A stretch of 64,000 nt of DNA from Streptomyces marokkonensis. Lineage in GTDB: Bacteria; Actinomycetota; Actinomycetes; Streptomycetales; Streptomycetaceae. The DNA is taken from positions 1 through 64,000 of the forward strand of contig NZ_VSKS01000014.1 in the NCBI RefSeq assembly GCF_008312835.1, written 5' to 3'. The position numbers and the translations under genes were made by a program. Numbering within the stretch: the stretch's first letter is position 1; each line of letters begins with the position of its first letter. This document shows, in pieces, positions 1 to 8,184 of the stretch. The notes under the pieces are model-generated. The model saw only the letters and a list, made by a program, of their open reading frames with translations. It was not told the DNA's origin and ran no database searches.

Positions 1-121
1 CGGCACCTCTCGGGCCCGGTGACACCACCCCCCAGGTCATCCGTTCGACAGGGGGCAACAGTCATGCCGGGCCCGGAGGCCAGCGGCCCTCTTGCAGGAC
101 CACGAAGAACATAACGGGGTG

Positions 122-1612
122 TCACGCCGTCATCGGACGGTCGTACGGACCGATCGGCGCCGGCAGGCGGGTCGGCGCGTCGATCAGGAAGCGGTCGACC
201 GCCGCCGCCACCGCCCGCCCCTCGGCGATCGCCCACACGATCAACGACTGGCCCCGGGCGGCATCCCCCGCCGCGAACACCCCCGGCATGTTCGTGGCGA
301 AGTCCGGCCCCCGCGCGATCGTGCCACGAGGTTCCAGCGACAGTCCCAGCCGGGCGACGAGCCCGTCCCCGGGATCGGGCCCGGAGAACCCGAGCGCGAG
401 CAGGACCAGATCGGCGGGCAGCGTCCGCTCCGTGCCAGGCACCGGCCGGCGTTCGGAGTCCACCTCGGCCAGGTGCAGCGCACGCACGCGCCCCTCCCCG
501 TCCCCCGTGAAGCGCAGCGTCGACGCCGCGAACAGCCGCGCGTCCGCGTCCGCCGCCGGCGCCGTCCGCAGATCACGTGCCTCCTCGTGCGCGGCGGACA
601 GCCGGTACAGCTTCGGATACGTCGGCCACGGCTCGGCGTCCTCGTCCCGCTCGCTCCCCGGCCGGCCGTAGATGTCGAGCTGGGTGACCGACGCGGCTCC
701 CTCACGCACGGCCGTCCCCAGACAGTCCGCACCCGTGTCGCCGCCGCCCACGATGACGACGTGCCGGCCCGCGGCGGACAGCGGCGACGAGGGCAGGTCC
801 CCCTCGCACACCCGGTTGGCCAGCGGCAGGTACTCCATCGCCTGGTGAACACCGCCCAGTTCACGCCCGGGCACCGGCAGTTCGCGCCACGCGGTCGCCC
901 CCGTGGCGATCACCACGGCGTCGTAACGGGCCCGCAGCTCCGTCGCGTCCACGTCCCGCCCGACCGTCGTGGACGTGCGGAACTTCGTCCCCTCCGCCCG
1001 CATCTGTTCCACACGCCGTTCCAGATGACGTTTCTCCATCTTGAACTCGGGGATGCCGTACCGCATGAGCCCGCCGATCCGGTCGTCCCGCTCGTACACG
1101 GCGACCGTGTGACCGGCCCGGGTGAGCTGCTGGGCCGCGGCCAGTCCGGTGGGGCCGGAGCCGACGACCGCGACCGTCCTGCCGGAGAGCCGGTCCGGCG
1201 GCGCCGGGGGAGCGAAGCCCTCCTCCCAGGCCCGGTCGGCGATCGCGCACTCGACGTTCTTGATGGTGACCGCCGGCTGGTTGATGGCGAGCACACAGCC
1301 CGCCTCGCAGGGTGCCGGACACAACCGTCCGGTGAACTCGGGGAAGTTGTTGGTGGCGTGCAGCCGCTCCGCCGCCGCCCGCCAGTCCTCCCGGGACACC
1401 AGGTCGTTCCACTCGGGGATGAGATTGCCCAGCGGACACGCCTCGTGACAGAAGGGCACACCGCAGTCCATGCAGCGGTCGGCCTGTGCGCCGACGATGG
1501 GCAGCAGCGCTCCGGGGACGTACACCTCGTTCCAGTCGCGGACGCGTTCCGCCACCGGCCTGCGTGGCCATTCCTCGCGGGGCGTGGTCAGGAAACCCTT
1601 GGGATCGGCCAT
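122..1612 (-). CDS. gltD: Glutamate synthase small (beta) subunit, orphan copy
   Basis: NADPH-dependent glutamate synthase beta subunit, 496 aa. It passes electrons from NADPH through FAD and Fe-S clusters to a partner subunit. The N-terminal cysteine motifs (C47, C50, C55, C59 in CMDCGVPFC and following; C98, C102, C106 in CPAPCEAGC) are the Fer4-type cluster ligands. A first dinucleotide fold (GSGPTG, about 151-156) binds FAD, a second (VGGGDTG, about 288-294) binds NADPH, and FAAGDAARG near residue 447 is the closing FAD motif. ATG start with AAGGA just upstream. No gltB lies beside it: the upstream same-strand neighbour is a membrane protein. It therefore either serves a distant GltB or works with another Fe-S enzyme. 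Confidence 0.93.
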   Translation of the reverse strand: MADPKGFLTTPREEWPRRPVAERVRDWNEVYVPGALLPIVGAQADRCMDCGVPFCHEACPLGNLIPEWNDLVSREDWRAAAERLHATNNFPEFTGRLCPAPCEAGCVLAINQPAVTIKNVECAIADRAWEEGFAPPAPPDRLSGRTVAVVGSGPTGLAAAQQLTRAGHTVAVYERDDRIGGLMRYGIPEFKMEKRHLERRVEQMRAEGTKFRTSTTVGRDVDATELRARYDAVVIATGATAWRELPVPGRELGGVHQAMEYLPLANRVCEGDLPSSPLSAAGRHVVIVGGGDTGADCLGTAVREGAASVTQLDIYGRPGSERDEDAEPWPTYPKLYRLSAAHEEARDLRTAPAADADARLFAASTLRFTGDGEGRVRALHLAEVDSERRPVPGTERTLPADLVLLALGFSGPDPGDGLVARLGLSLEPRGTIARGPDFATNMPGVFAAGDAARGQSLIVWAIAEGRAVAAAVDRFLIDAPTRLPAPIGPYDRPMTA

Positions 1613-1752
1613 GGCCGTCTTCCTTGCGTGCGCGGGTGACAGGCCGTGCGTCGGGCGGCACTCCTGCGGCCACGATACGTCCGCTCACCCCCGCCCGCAG
1701 AGTGCCGGAACAGTGCTTTCCCGGACGGGGGCGGAGGACGGCGGCGGGCCCG

Positions 1753-2235
1753 TCAGCCCGCGAGAGCCAGGACGTACGCCAGCGCCGCCCCGGCGGAGGC
1801 GAGCGTGCGGACGTGATTCCACAGCGTCCACTCGCGCACATAGACCGGCCAGTACGCGGCCGCCTCAGGGCTCCCCGGTTCCAGCCGGGCCAGCACGTCG
1901 TTGCGCGGTATGTTCGCCACCACGGTCAGGCCGAACGAGCCCAGCAGGTACAGGGCGCCACCCGCCAGCAGCTCGACCGCCCCCTCGTCCGGCCACAGCA
2001 CGAACGTCACCACCGTGAGCACCGCGCACAGCACCGCCGAGCCCAGGAACACCAGCATGAAGGCGGGCCGCACCGCCGCCACGTTGACCGCCTGCATCGC
2101 CGCCACGCCCTGCGCGGGCGGCAGCGCCGCGAGCCCTCTCATCACGAAGGCCGAGAAGGCGCAGAACACCCCGGCCGCCAGCCCGGTCCCCAGCACGCCC
2201 AGCACCGTCAGCACGTAGTACGGCCCGTCGATCAC
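1753..2235 (-). CDS. DUF1772 (anthrone oxygenase-like) membrane protein
   Basis: 160 aa integral membrane protein with about four hydrophobic helices, beginning VLGVLGTGLAAGVFCAFSAF. The short helical layout, the NIPRND segment after helix 3 and the C-terminal W..WNHVRT segment are typical of the DUF1772 family. Some fungal members are called anthrone oxygenases, but bacterial members have no settled role. It stands alone, 140 nt upstream of gltD on the same strand. No function can be assigned beyond the family. Confidence 0.8.
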   Translation of the reverse strand: MIDGPYYVLTVLGVLGTGLAAGVFCAFSAFVMRGLAALPPAQGVAAMQAVNVAAVRPAFMLVFLGSAVLCAVLTVVTFVLWPDEGAVELLAGGALYLLGSFGLTVVANIPRNDVLARLEPGSPEAAAYWPVYVREWTLWNHVRTLASAGAALAYVLALAG

Positions 2236-2277
2236 GTCGTCACCCCCGTCCGCCGGGATCCCTCCCGGCCACCACCG

Positions 2278-2520
2278 TCACCACAAGTGAACGCGCACCG
2301 GGAAGCGCCCGGCCATGGCCGAGGGGCGCGGACGCATGCGTGAGCGTCCAGGGCCGGGCCGGTGACCCGCCGGACGTCGCCCCGTGGAACCCAGCCCCTC
2401 CTCCGGCCACCCCCTCAGCACCGTCTCCACGGCCGCGGCGATCCGCCGTCGCCTCGTGCGCGGCAACCCGCTCATCAGCAGGCGGTCGTACGGCGCGTCC
2501 AGATGCCGTACGGACGCCAT
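2278..2520 (-). CDS. Possible small hypothetical protein
   Basis: 80-codon reading frame, basic, beginning MASVRHLDAPYDRLLMSGLP, with a polybasic stretch (RTRRRR) and a proline/glycine-rich second half. A GGGGGAA sequence precedes the ATG. It is the only plausible gene in the 353-base gap 2236-2588, divergent from the uridine-kinase-like gene. I recognise no family. High GC makes chance frames of this size common, so it may not be real. Confidence 0.35.
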   Translation of the reverse strand: MASVRHLDAPYDRLLMSGLPRTRRRRIAAAVETVLRGWPEEGLGSTGRRPAGHRPGPGRSRMRPRPSAMAGRFPVRVHLW

Positions 2521-2588
2521 GAGTGCATCGTTCCCCCTGACAGGCCGCGGACCACGTTCCGGAGGCCGGGCTGACGCATGATGGCCGT

Positions 2589-3221
2589 GTGCGACTCGAA
2601 GCGATCACCTGGGACCGGCTCGGCGACCTCCTCGCCGAGCGCCTGCTGGAGCTGAGGACCGCCGACGGCGGCCCCCGGCCCCGGGTCGCCCTCGACGGCG
2701 CTCCGGCGGCCCGGCCCGGAGACCTCGCCGAACGGATCGCCCAGGCACTGCGGATACGCGGCCGGCCCTCCCTGGTCGTGGGCACCGACGGCTTTCTGCG
2801 CCCCGCCTCGGTCCGGCTCGAGTACGGCCATCAGGACGCCGAGTCCTACTACGACGGCTGGTACGACACCGGTGCCCTGTGGCGCGAGGTGTTCGGTCCC
2901 CTCGAACCCGGCGGGAACGGCCTGGTCCTGCCCGACCTGTGGGACCCGGTCACCGACCGCGCCACCCGCAGTCCCTACGCCGAGCTCCCGCCCGGTGGCG
3001 TTCTGCTGCTGCACGGCCCCCTCCTCCTGCGCCACTGGTTCCCCTTCGACCTGAGCGTCAACCTCCTCCTCTCCCCGGGTGCCCTGCGTCGCCGTACCCC
3101 CGAGGCCGAGCACTGGACCCTCCCCGCCTTCGAACGCTACGAGCGGGAGACCGACCCGGCCGGCACCGCCGACGTACTCGTGCGGGCCGACGATCCCCGC
3201 CATCCGGCCTGGCGCGGCTGA
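2589..3221 (+). CDS. Uridine kinase-like protein
   Basis: 210 aa protein of the uridine kinase / NTPase-like group common in actinomycetes. The segment VVGTDGFLRPASVRLEYG and the DAESYYDGWYD block match the substrate-binding part of uridine kinases. The expected P-loop position (about residues 36-45, DGAPAARPGD) lacks the canonical GxxGxGKS/T, so ATP binding is unusual or lost. GTG start chosen because the sequence aligns from MRLEAITWDRL and the upstream ATGs are out of frame. Standalone gene. Confidence 0.72.
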   Translation: MRLEAITWDRLGDLLAERLLELRTADGGPRPRVALDGAPAARPGDLAERIAQALRIRGRPSLVVGTDGFLRPASVRLEYGHQDAESYYDGWYDTGALWREVFGPLEPGGNGLVLPDLWDPVTDRATRSPYAELPPGGVLLLHGPLLLRHWFPFDLSVNLLLSPGALRRRTPEAEHWTLPAFERYERETDPAGTADVLVRADDPRHPAWRG

Positions 3222-3377
3222 CCCGACGGGGCCCGTCGGCCGGGTCCGGCCGGCCGCCCTCCCGGCGCGAGCGGCCCCTCCGGGTGCCGTCCGCGTCCGG
3301 CCCGACGAGAATGAGGCACGTCGGGACTCGCGGTGCGCCCCGCATCGCGCCGGCCGTCCGGCACCGGGAGGTACTCC

Positions 3378-3806
3378 ATGACCACCGCCGGAGACATCAT
3401 GCACCGCGGAGCCCAGTGGATCCCCGCGCACGAAACCCTCGACCGCGCCGCACAGTTGATGCGCGAGCTGAACGTCGGCGCCCTGCCCATCAGCGACGAG
3501 AACGAGCGGCTGTGCGGCATCCTCACCGACCGCGACATCGTCGTCGGCTGCGTCGCCATGGGCCACGATCCCGCCCGGGTCACCGCCGGCGAGATGGCGA
3601 AGGGCACCCCGCGCTGGATCGAGGCGGACGCCGGCGTCGACGAGGTGCTGCACGAGATGCAGACCCACCAGATCCGCAGGCTGCCCGTCATCGACGACAA
3701 ACGCCTGGTCGGCATGATCAGCGAGGCCGACCTCGCCCGGCACCTGACGGAGGACCAGATGGCCACCTGGGCCGAGAGCGTCTACGCCCGGTCCACCACG
3801 GGCTGA
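3378..3806 (+). CDS. CBS-domain protein
   Basis: 142 aa protein made almost entirely of a tandem CBS pair (about residues 7-60 and 72-128), a fold that senses adenosine nucleotides. Key segments are ALPISDENERLCGILTDRDI in the first and RRLPVIDDKRLVGMISEADL in the second. The start at MTTAGD is preceded by GGGAGG at good spacing. An in-frame ATG 45 nt upstream lacks such a site. Single-unit CBS proteins of this kind resemble mycobacterial hypoxic-response protein 1. The ligand here is unknown. Confidence 0.88.
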   Translation: MTTAGDIMHRGAQWIPAHETLDRAAQLMRELNVGALPISDENERLCGILTDRDIVVGCVAMGHDPARVTAGEMAKGTPRWIEADAGVDEVLHEMQTHQIRRLPVIDDKRLVGMISEADLARHLTEDQMATWAESVYARSTTG

Positions 3807-3842
3807 GCCCATCCGCGGGGCGGCGGTGCGCGCGGGCCCGCG

Positions 3843-4970
3843 TCAGAGCCAGCGGCTGCGCCGGAACGCCCGGTACAGCAGCAGACACGCCACGGATATC
3901 ACTCCGACGACCATGCCGTAGCCGTACCGCCAGTGCAGCTCCGGCATATGGTCGAAATTCATGCCGTACATCCCGCAGACCATCGTCGGCACCGCCACGA
4001 TCGCCGCCCAGGCGGTGATCTTGCGCATGTCCTCGTTCTGCGCGACCGTGACCTGGGCCAGGTGCGCCTGGAGGATCGAGTTGATCAGCTCGTCGAACGC
4101 CGCTATCTGCTCCTTCGCCCGCAGCAGATGGTCGGAGACGTCACGGAAGTACGCCTGTGTCTCCGGGGCGACGACCCGGATCGGTCGTGTGGCCAGTTCC
4201 TCCAGCGGCCGGCCGAGCGGCACCACCGCCCGCTTCAACTCGAGGAGTTCCCGCTTGAGCTGGTAGATGCGGCCCGGATCGACCCGCGCGCCGTGCTCCG
4301 CGAACACGTCCGTCTCGACCTGGTCGATGTCGTCCTGGACCGAGTCGATGACCGTGAGATAGTCGTCGACCACATGGTCCGCGACCGCGTGCAGCACGGT
4401 GGACGGACCCTGGGCGAGCTGCGCGGGATCGGACTCCAGCCCCTCGCGCAGCGGCCCCAGCGAACCGTGCCGTCCGTGCCGCACGGTGACCACGAAGTCC
4501 CCTCCGAGGAACACCATGATCTCCCCGGTGTCCACCACCTCGCTGTTCGCGGTGAGTTCCTCGTGCTCCACGTAGCAGACCGTTTTGAACACGGCGAACA
4601 GCGTTTCCCCGTACCGCTCCAGCTTGGGCCGCTGGTGGGCCTCGACGGCGTCCTCGACCGCCAGCGGGTGCAGGTCGAACAGCTCGGCGATGCCGGCGAA
4701 CTCCCGGTCGGTCGGCTCGTGCAGCCCCAGCCAGACGAACCCCTGCCCGTCCCTGCGGACCCGCTTCACGGCCTCCACCAGATCACCTCGCGCCAGGACG
4801 CGGTGACCGTCCCGGTACGTCACGCAGTTCACCACCGAGGAGCCCAGCGGCGACCGGGCCGGATGACTGAGGTCCACACGAGGACGCCGCCGGGCCAGGC
4901 GGGCCACCCGGCGCAGCCCGCCGACCCCGCCGAGACTCGTGACCTTCCGCAGATTCCCAGCCATGGACAT
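3843..4970 (-). CDS. corA: CorA-type magnesium transporter
   Basis: 375 aa CorA family Mg2+/Co2+ channel. A long cytoplasmic N-terminal region precedes two C-terminal membrane helices, and the signature GMN occurs in VCGMYGMNFDHMPE before the last helix. The basic C-terminus (RAFRRSRWL) fits the family. The start at MSMAGNLRK has AAGGGGG directly upstream. The reading frame is open for a further 113 codons, but that part is low-complexity and has no comparable ribosome-binding site. Standalone; no Mg2+-responsive leader was recognised in the 160 nt upstream. Confidence 0.93.
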   Translation of the reverse strand: MSMAGNLRKVTSLGGVGGLRRVARLARRRPRVDLSHPARSPLGSSVVNCVTYRDGHRVLARGDLVEAVKRVRRDGQGFVWLGLHEPTDREFAGIAELFDLHPLAVEDAVEAHQRPKLERYGETLFAVFKTVCYVEHEELTANSEVVDTGEIMVFLGGDFVVTVRHGRHGSLGPLREGLESDPAQLAQGPSTVLHAVADHVVDDYLTVIDSVQDDIDQVETDVFAEHGARVDPGRIYQLKRELLELKRAVVPLGRPLEELATRPIRVVAPETQAYFRDVSDHLLRAKEQIAAFDELINSILQAHLAQVTVAQNEDMRKITAWAAIVAVPTMVCGMYGMNFDHMPELHWRYGYGMVVGVISVACLLLYRAFRRSRWL

Positions 4971-5130
4971 GTGGCCCCCTTGCGTGTTCCCCCGCGCGTT
5001 CCCGCTCTCCGGGTCCGGCTCGCCAGTCTGCCAGTCCTCGGCGCACCGTGTGCGAGGCTGTGGGCAGGAGTCGTTCCGCTTTGTTCCCTCCTGTGGACAA
5101 AGGGCGTTCACCCGGTGAAGGGCCCACCCG

Positions 5131-6048
5131 TCAGGTGCGTGCCGGCGGGCGGCCCCCTGTCTGTTCCACCGCCTGTGCGCCCGCCCGGCAGCCCTCCTTC
5201 GCCGCCTGTTCCGGTTCGGCGCCCGCGAGCAGAGCCGCGAGGAACGCGCCGGTGAAGGCGTCACCGGCGCCGGTGGTGTCGCGGGGCGTCGCCGGCACGG
5301 CGGGCACACGGGCGCACACCTCGCCGGACCTCGCGATCAGCGCACCCTCCGCGCCCCGCTTGACCACCACCAGCGGGACACGGCGGCTCAGCCGCGCGGC
5401 GGCGTCCGCGGCGTCGGACGCCCCCGTCAGCAGACAGGCCTCGTCACGGCTGGGCAGCAGCACGTCCACGCCCTCGACGAGCGCCGGGAAACGGTCGATG
5501 CCCAGCGCGCCGAGGAACCCCGCCGACGCGGGATCCAGACTCACCGGCACCCCCCGCGCACGTGCCGCCTCCAACGCCACCGCGACGAAGGCACGGCTCG
5601 CCTCGGCGAACAGCAGGTAACCCGACAGATGCAGCCACGCCACTCCGTCCAGCAACGCGTCCGACCAGTCACCGGGACCGAGCCGCAGTGACGCGCCGCT
5701 GTCGGTGAGGAAGGTCCGCTCGGCCGCCGCGTCCCCGTCGACCAGGCAGATCACCGTGCCCGTCGGCACCCGGCCGTCCACGACCAGCAGGGGACGGACC
5801 CCGCAGGCGGTCAGTTCCCGCTCGTGCCACGCCGCGGTGTCCGCGCCCACCCGCCCGACGAGCCGGACCTCGGTGCCCTCCCGACGCGCCGCCCAGCAGG
5901 CCACATTGGCACCCGCGCCGCCCGGTACCGTCCGGATCACGGCCGCCGTGTCCGTCCCCGGGGCGAGCGGCCCCCGGTGCCGGGCGACCACGTCCGTGAT
6001 CACGTCACCGACGACCAGCAACGCCCCCACCCGCACGGACTCCGGCAC
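5131..6048 (-). CDS. psuK: PfkB-family kinase, probable pseudouridine kinase
   Basis: 305 aa ribokinase/PfkB-fold kinase. It has the N-terminal GGAGANVA substrate motif and the C-terminal catalytic motif DTTGAGDAFTGAF with the Asp base. It begins 6 nt after psuG, so the two are one operon. That pairing is the main reason to call it pseudouridine kinase (pseudouridine to pseudouridine 5'-phosphate) rather than a generic sugar kinase. GTG start. Confidence 0.82.
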   Translation of the reverse strand: MPESVRVGALLVVGDVITDVVARHRGPLAPGTDTAAVIRTVPGGAGANVACWAARREGTEVRLVGRVGADTAAWHERELTACGVRPLLVVDGRVPTGTVICLVDGDAAAERTFLTDSGASLRLGPGDWSDALLDGVAWLHLSGYLLFAEASRAFVAVALEAARARGVPVSLDPASAGFLGALGIDRFPALVEGVDVLLPSRDEACLLTGASDAADAAARLSRRVPLVVVKRGAEGALIARSGEVCARVPAVPATPRDTTGAGDAFTGAFLAALLAGAEPEQAAKEGCRAGAQAVEQTGGRPPART

Positions 6049-6054
6049 TCCCCG

Positions 6055-6966
6055 TCACTCCCCGGCGGCCCAGGCGGACGCGACGCGAGCCGCCAGGCGC
6101 ACATTGCCCCGGACCGCGGCCAGGTTCGCGGCGAGGGAGGCGCCGTCGGTGTGGCGGACCAGATGGCCGAGCAGGAACGGGGTGACCCCCTGACCGGTGA
6201 CCCCCTCCGCCGCACACGCCCGCAGCGCCTCGTCGAGCACCCGCGCGTGCACCCCGGGATCCAACTGCTCGTCCTCGGGCACCGGGTTGGCCACGATCAG
6301 CGCCGACTCGGGCCCGCCGAGCGCGTCCTGCGCCCGCATCGCCCGCGCCACCTGCCCCGGGGTGTCCAGCCGCCAGTCCACGGGATGCCCCGAGTCCGAG
6401 AGATAGAAGCCCGGAAAACGGTCCGTGCCGTACCCGGCGACGGCCACGCCCAGTGTCTCCAGCCGCTGCAGGGTCGCGGGCACATCGAGGATCGACTTCA
6501 CCCCCGCGCACACCACGGTGATCCGAGTGCGCGCCAGCAGGCCCAGGTCGGCCGACTCGTCCTGGGTCACCGTCCACTCCCGGTGCACCCCGCCGAGCCC
6601 TCCGGTGGCGAACACCCGTATGCCCGCGAGGGCCGCGAGCAGCGCCGTGGCCGACACCGTGGTCGCCCCGCTCGCCCCGGCCGCCGCCGCGAGCGGCAGA
6701 TCACGATGGCCCAGCTTACGGATGCCGTCCCCGCTCGCGATCCGCTCCAGCTGATCCTTGTCCAGGCCGATGCGGGGCAGTCCGTCCAGGACGGCGATCG
6801 TCGCCGGGACCGCGCCCTCGTGCCGTACGGCCGCCTCCAGCTCCAGCGCCACCCGGAGGTTACGCGGCCGGGGCAGCCCGTGCGCGATGATCGTGGACTC
6901 CAGGGCGACCACCGGCCGGCCCGCGGCGATCGCCTCCCGCACCTCTTCGGACACCCTGAGCACCAC
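6055..6966 (-). CDS. psuG: Pseudouridine-5'-phosphate glycosidase
   Basis: 303 aa PsuG, which cleaves pseudouridine 5'-phosphate to uracil and ribose 5-phosphate. Recognised by ALESTIIAHGLPRPRN at the N-terminus, the GATTVSATALLAA block, RVFATGGLGGVHRE, CAGVKSILDVPATLQRLE and GYGTDRFPGFY. The length matches the family (about 305-312). GTG start at VVLRVSEEV chosen because AGGAGG (6974-6979) stands 7 nt upstream. An in-frame ATG 33 nt earlier lacks such a site. With psuK it forms a two-gene salvage operon for modified-RNA turnover. Confidence 0.92.
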   Translation of the reverse strand: MVLRVSEEVREAIAAGRPVVALESTIIAHGLPRPRNLRVALELEAAVRHEGAVPATIAVLDGLPRIGLDKDQLERIASGDGIRKLGHRDLPLAAAAGASGATTVSATALLAALAGIRVFATGGLGGVHREWTVTQDESADLGLLARTRITVVCAGVKSILDVPATLQRLETLGVAVAGYGTDRFPGFYLSDSGHPVDWRLDTPGQVARAMRAQDALGGPESALIVANPVPEDEQLDPGVHARVLDEALRACAAEGVTGQGVTPFLLGHLVRHTDGASLAANLAAVRGNVRLAARVASAWAAGE

Positions 6967-7067
6967 GCGCCTGCCTCCTGTCTGCCGCCTCTCCCTCATC
7001 TCTGGCGGGCCGCGCCCCGGGCCAAACCCCCTTGCGTGCCGTCGCGCGGATCGCGGAGGCTGGCGGC

Positions 7068-7496
7068 ATGACGGACAACACGACTCGCCTCGACCACATC
7101 GTCCTGTGGGTGCGTGACCCCATCGCCAGTGCCGGTTTCTACGAGAAGGCCGTGGGCCTGGAGCCGGTCAGGCTCACCGACTTCTCCGTGGGCGAGGCTC
7201 CCTTTCCCTCGGTGCGCGTCAACGAGGAGACCATCCTCGACCTCATGCCGTCGGCCATGGCGGAACGCATGAGGATGCTTCCCGGCGCCGTCGAAAGCTC
7301 CGGCCACCCCGTGAACCACGTCTGCCTGTCTCTCCCGGCCGACGCCTTCGACGCCCTCCGCAGCCGCCTCGAGGAGCAGTCCGTGCCGATGTCTGACGTC
7401 TCGCACGACTCCTTCGGGGCGCGCGGCCCGGCCAAGCGCAGCTTCTACTTCCGCGACCCGGACGGCAACGTGTTCGAGGCGCAGCACTACGACTGA
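7068..7496 (+). CDS. VOC (glyoxalase/bleomycin-resistance fold) protein
   Basis: 142 aa vicinal-oxygen-chelate fold protein. Two beta-alpha-beta-beta-beta modules are visible: LDHIVLWVRDPIASAGFY at the start and SFYFRDPDGNVFEAQHY at the end. Likely metal ligands are the first-module His (LDH), the middle His (NHVCL) and the terminal Glu (FEAQH). CGGAGG lies 8 nt before the ATG. Substrate unknown. It is divergent from psuG and convergent with ogt. Confidence 0.85.
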   Translation: MTDNTTRLDHIVLWVRDPIASAGFYEKAVGLEPVRLTDFSVGEAPFPSVRVNEETILDLMPSAMAERMRMLPGAVESSGHPVNHVCLSLPADAFDALRSRLEEQSVPMSDVSHDSFGARGPAKRSFYFRDPDGNVFEAQHYD

Positions 7497-7523
7497 CCCG
7501 GGACCCGTGGCGTGCCCGAGCCG

Positions 7524-8099
7524 TCAGAACAGCGGCTCGGGCAGCACGCCCTCCAGGGCGAGCAGCCGCCTCTTCGTCTCCAGTCCGCCCCCGAAACCGC
7601 CGATGCCGCCGCCGCTCTCCACGACCCGGTGGCAGGGCACCACCACCGGCAGGGGATTGGCGCCCATCGCCGTCCCGACGGCCTGCGCCGCGCCCGGCTG
7701 GCCCACCCGCCCGGCCAGGTCGCCGTACCCGACGACCGCGCCGAACGGCACCCCGGCGGCCAGCTCCCGCAGCACCTCCCGGTTGAAGCCCGATACCAGC
7801 GACCAGTCCAGCGGCAGTTCGAAGGACCGCCGCTCGCCCGCGAAGTACGCCCTCACCTGTCGTATCGCCTCGGTCAGCAGCGGACCGCCCGGCTCCCCGG
7901 ACCGTTCGGTGCCGAGCTCGACCGGCGCGGCGCCGAGCCGGGACCCGAGCCGCTCCAGCGCGCCGTCGCGCACCTCGGCCGTGGCGTGGAACACGACGTT
8001 GACCAGACCCCCGCGGGTCGCGGCCAGCAGCAGCGGGCCGATGCCGGTGTCCACGACGGCCCACACGACCCGCTGCTCGTACTGCCCTTGGCTGTCCAT
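7524..8099 (-). CDS. ogt: Methylated-DNA--protein-cysteine methyltransferase
   Basis: 191 aa O6-alkylguanine-DNA alkyltransferase, which repairs alkylated guanine by irreversible transfer to its own cysteine. The active-site motif is PVVVPCHRVV near residue 155, followed by GGIGGFGGGLETKRRLL. The N-terminal ribonuclease-like domain is present. The ATG at 8099 sits exactly 7 nt after a RecA-NDp-type promoter (8107-8129), implying a leaderless transcript. An upstream in-frame GTG would lie inside that promoter. Confidence 0.92.
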   Translation of the reverse strand: MDSQGQYEQRVVWAVVDTGIGPLLLAATRGGLVNVVFHATAEVRDGALERLGSRLGAAPVELGTERSGEPGGPLLTEAIRQVRAYFAGERRSFELPLDWSLVSGFNREVLRELAAGVPFGAVVGYGDLAGRVGQPGAAQAVGTAMGANPLPVVVPCHRVVESGGGIGGFGGGLETKRRLLALEGVLPEPLF

Positions 8100-8106
8100 G
8101 CGACCC

Positions 8107-8129
8107 ACCGTACGGCCCGGCACCGACAA
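8107..8129 (-). promoter_or_regulatory. RecA-NDp/PafBC-type DNA-damage promoter of ogt
   Basis: On the minus strand TTGTCGGTG (8129-8121), 8 nt, then TACGGT (8112-8107), then 7 nt (GGGTCGC) to the ogt ATG. It matches tTGTCRgtg-N8-TAnnnT at every specified position. This is the LexA-independent DNA-damage promoter described in mycobacteria and assigned there to PafBC. Confidence 0.85.
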
Positions 8130-8184
8130 CGCCGGGTGAGCGCCGGCGACCCGGCGGGACGCTCGGTATCCGACCGCGCAGGCG

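Noticed and set aside
3224-3240. Terminator CCGACGGG-G-CCCGTCGG after the uridine-kinase-like gene
   Set aside because: The arms leave a 1-nt loop and start at the stop codon. It could still terminate, but the evidence is too thin to list as a feature.
3333-3377. Longer CBS protein starting at 3333
   Set aside because: The ATG at 3378 has GGGAGG at ideal spacing and starts where the domain starts.
4971-5309. CorA N-terminal extension to 5309
   Set aside because: Low-complexity, overlaps the end of psuK, and the ATG at 4970 has a strong ribosome-binding site.
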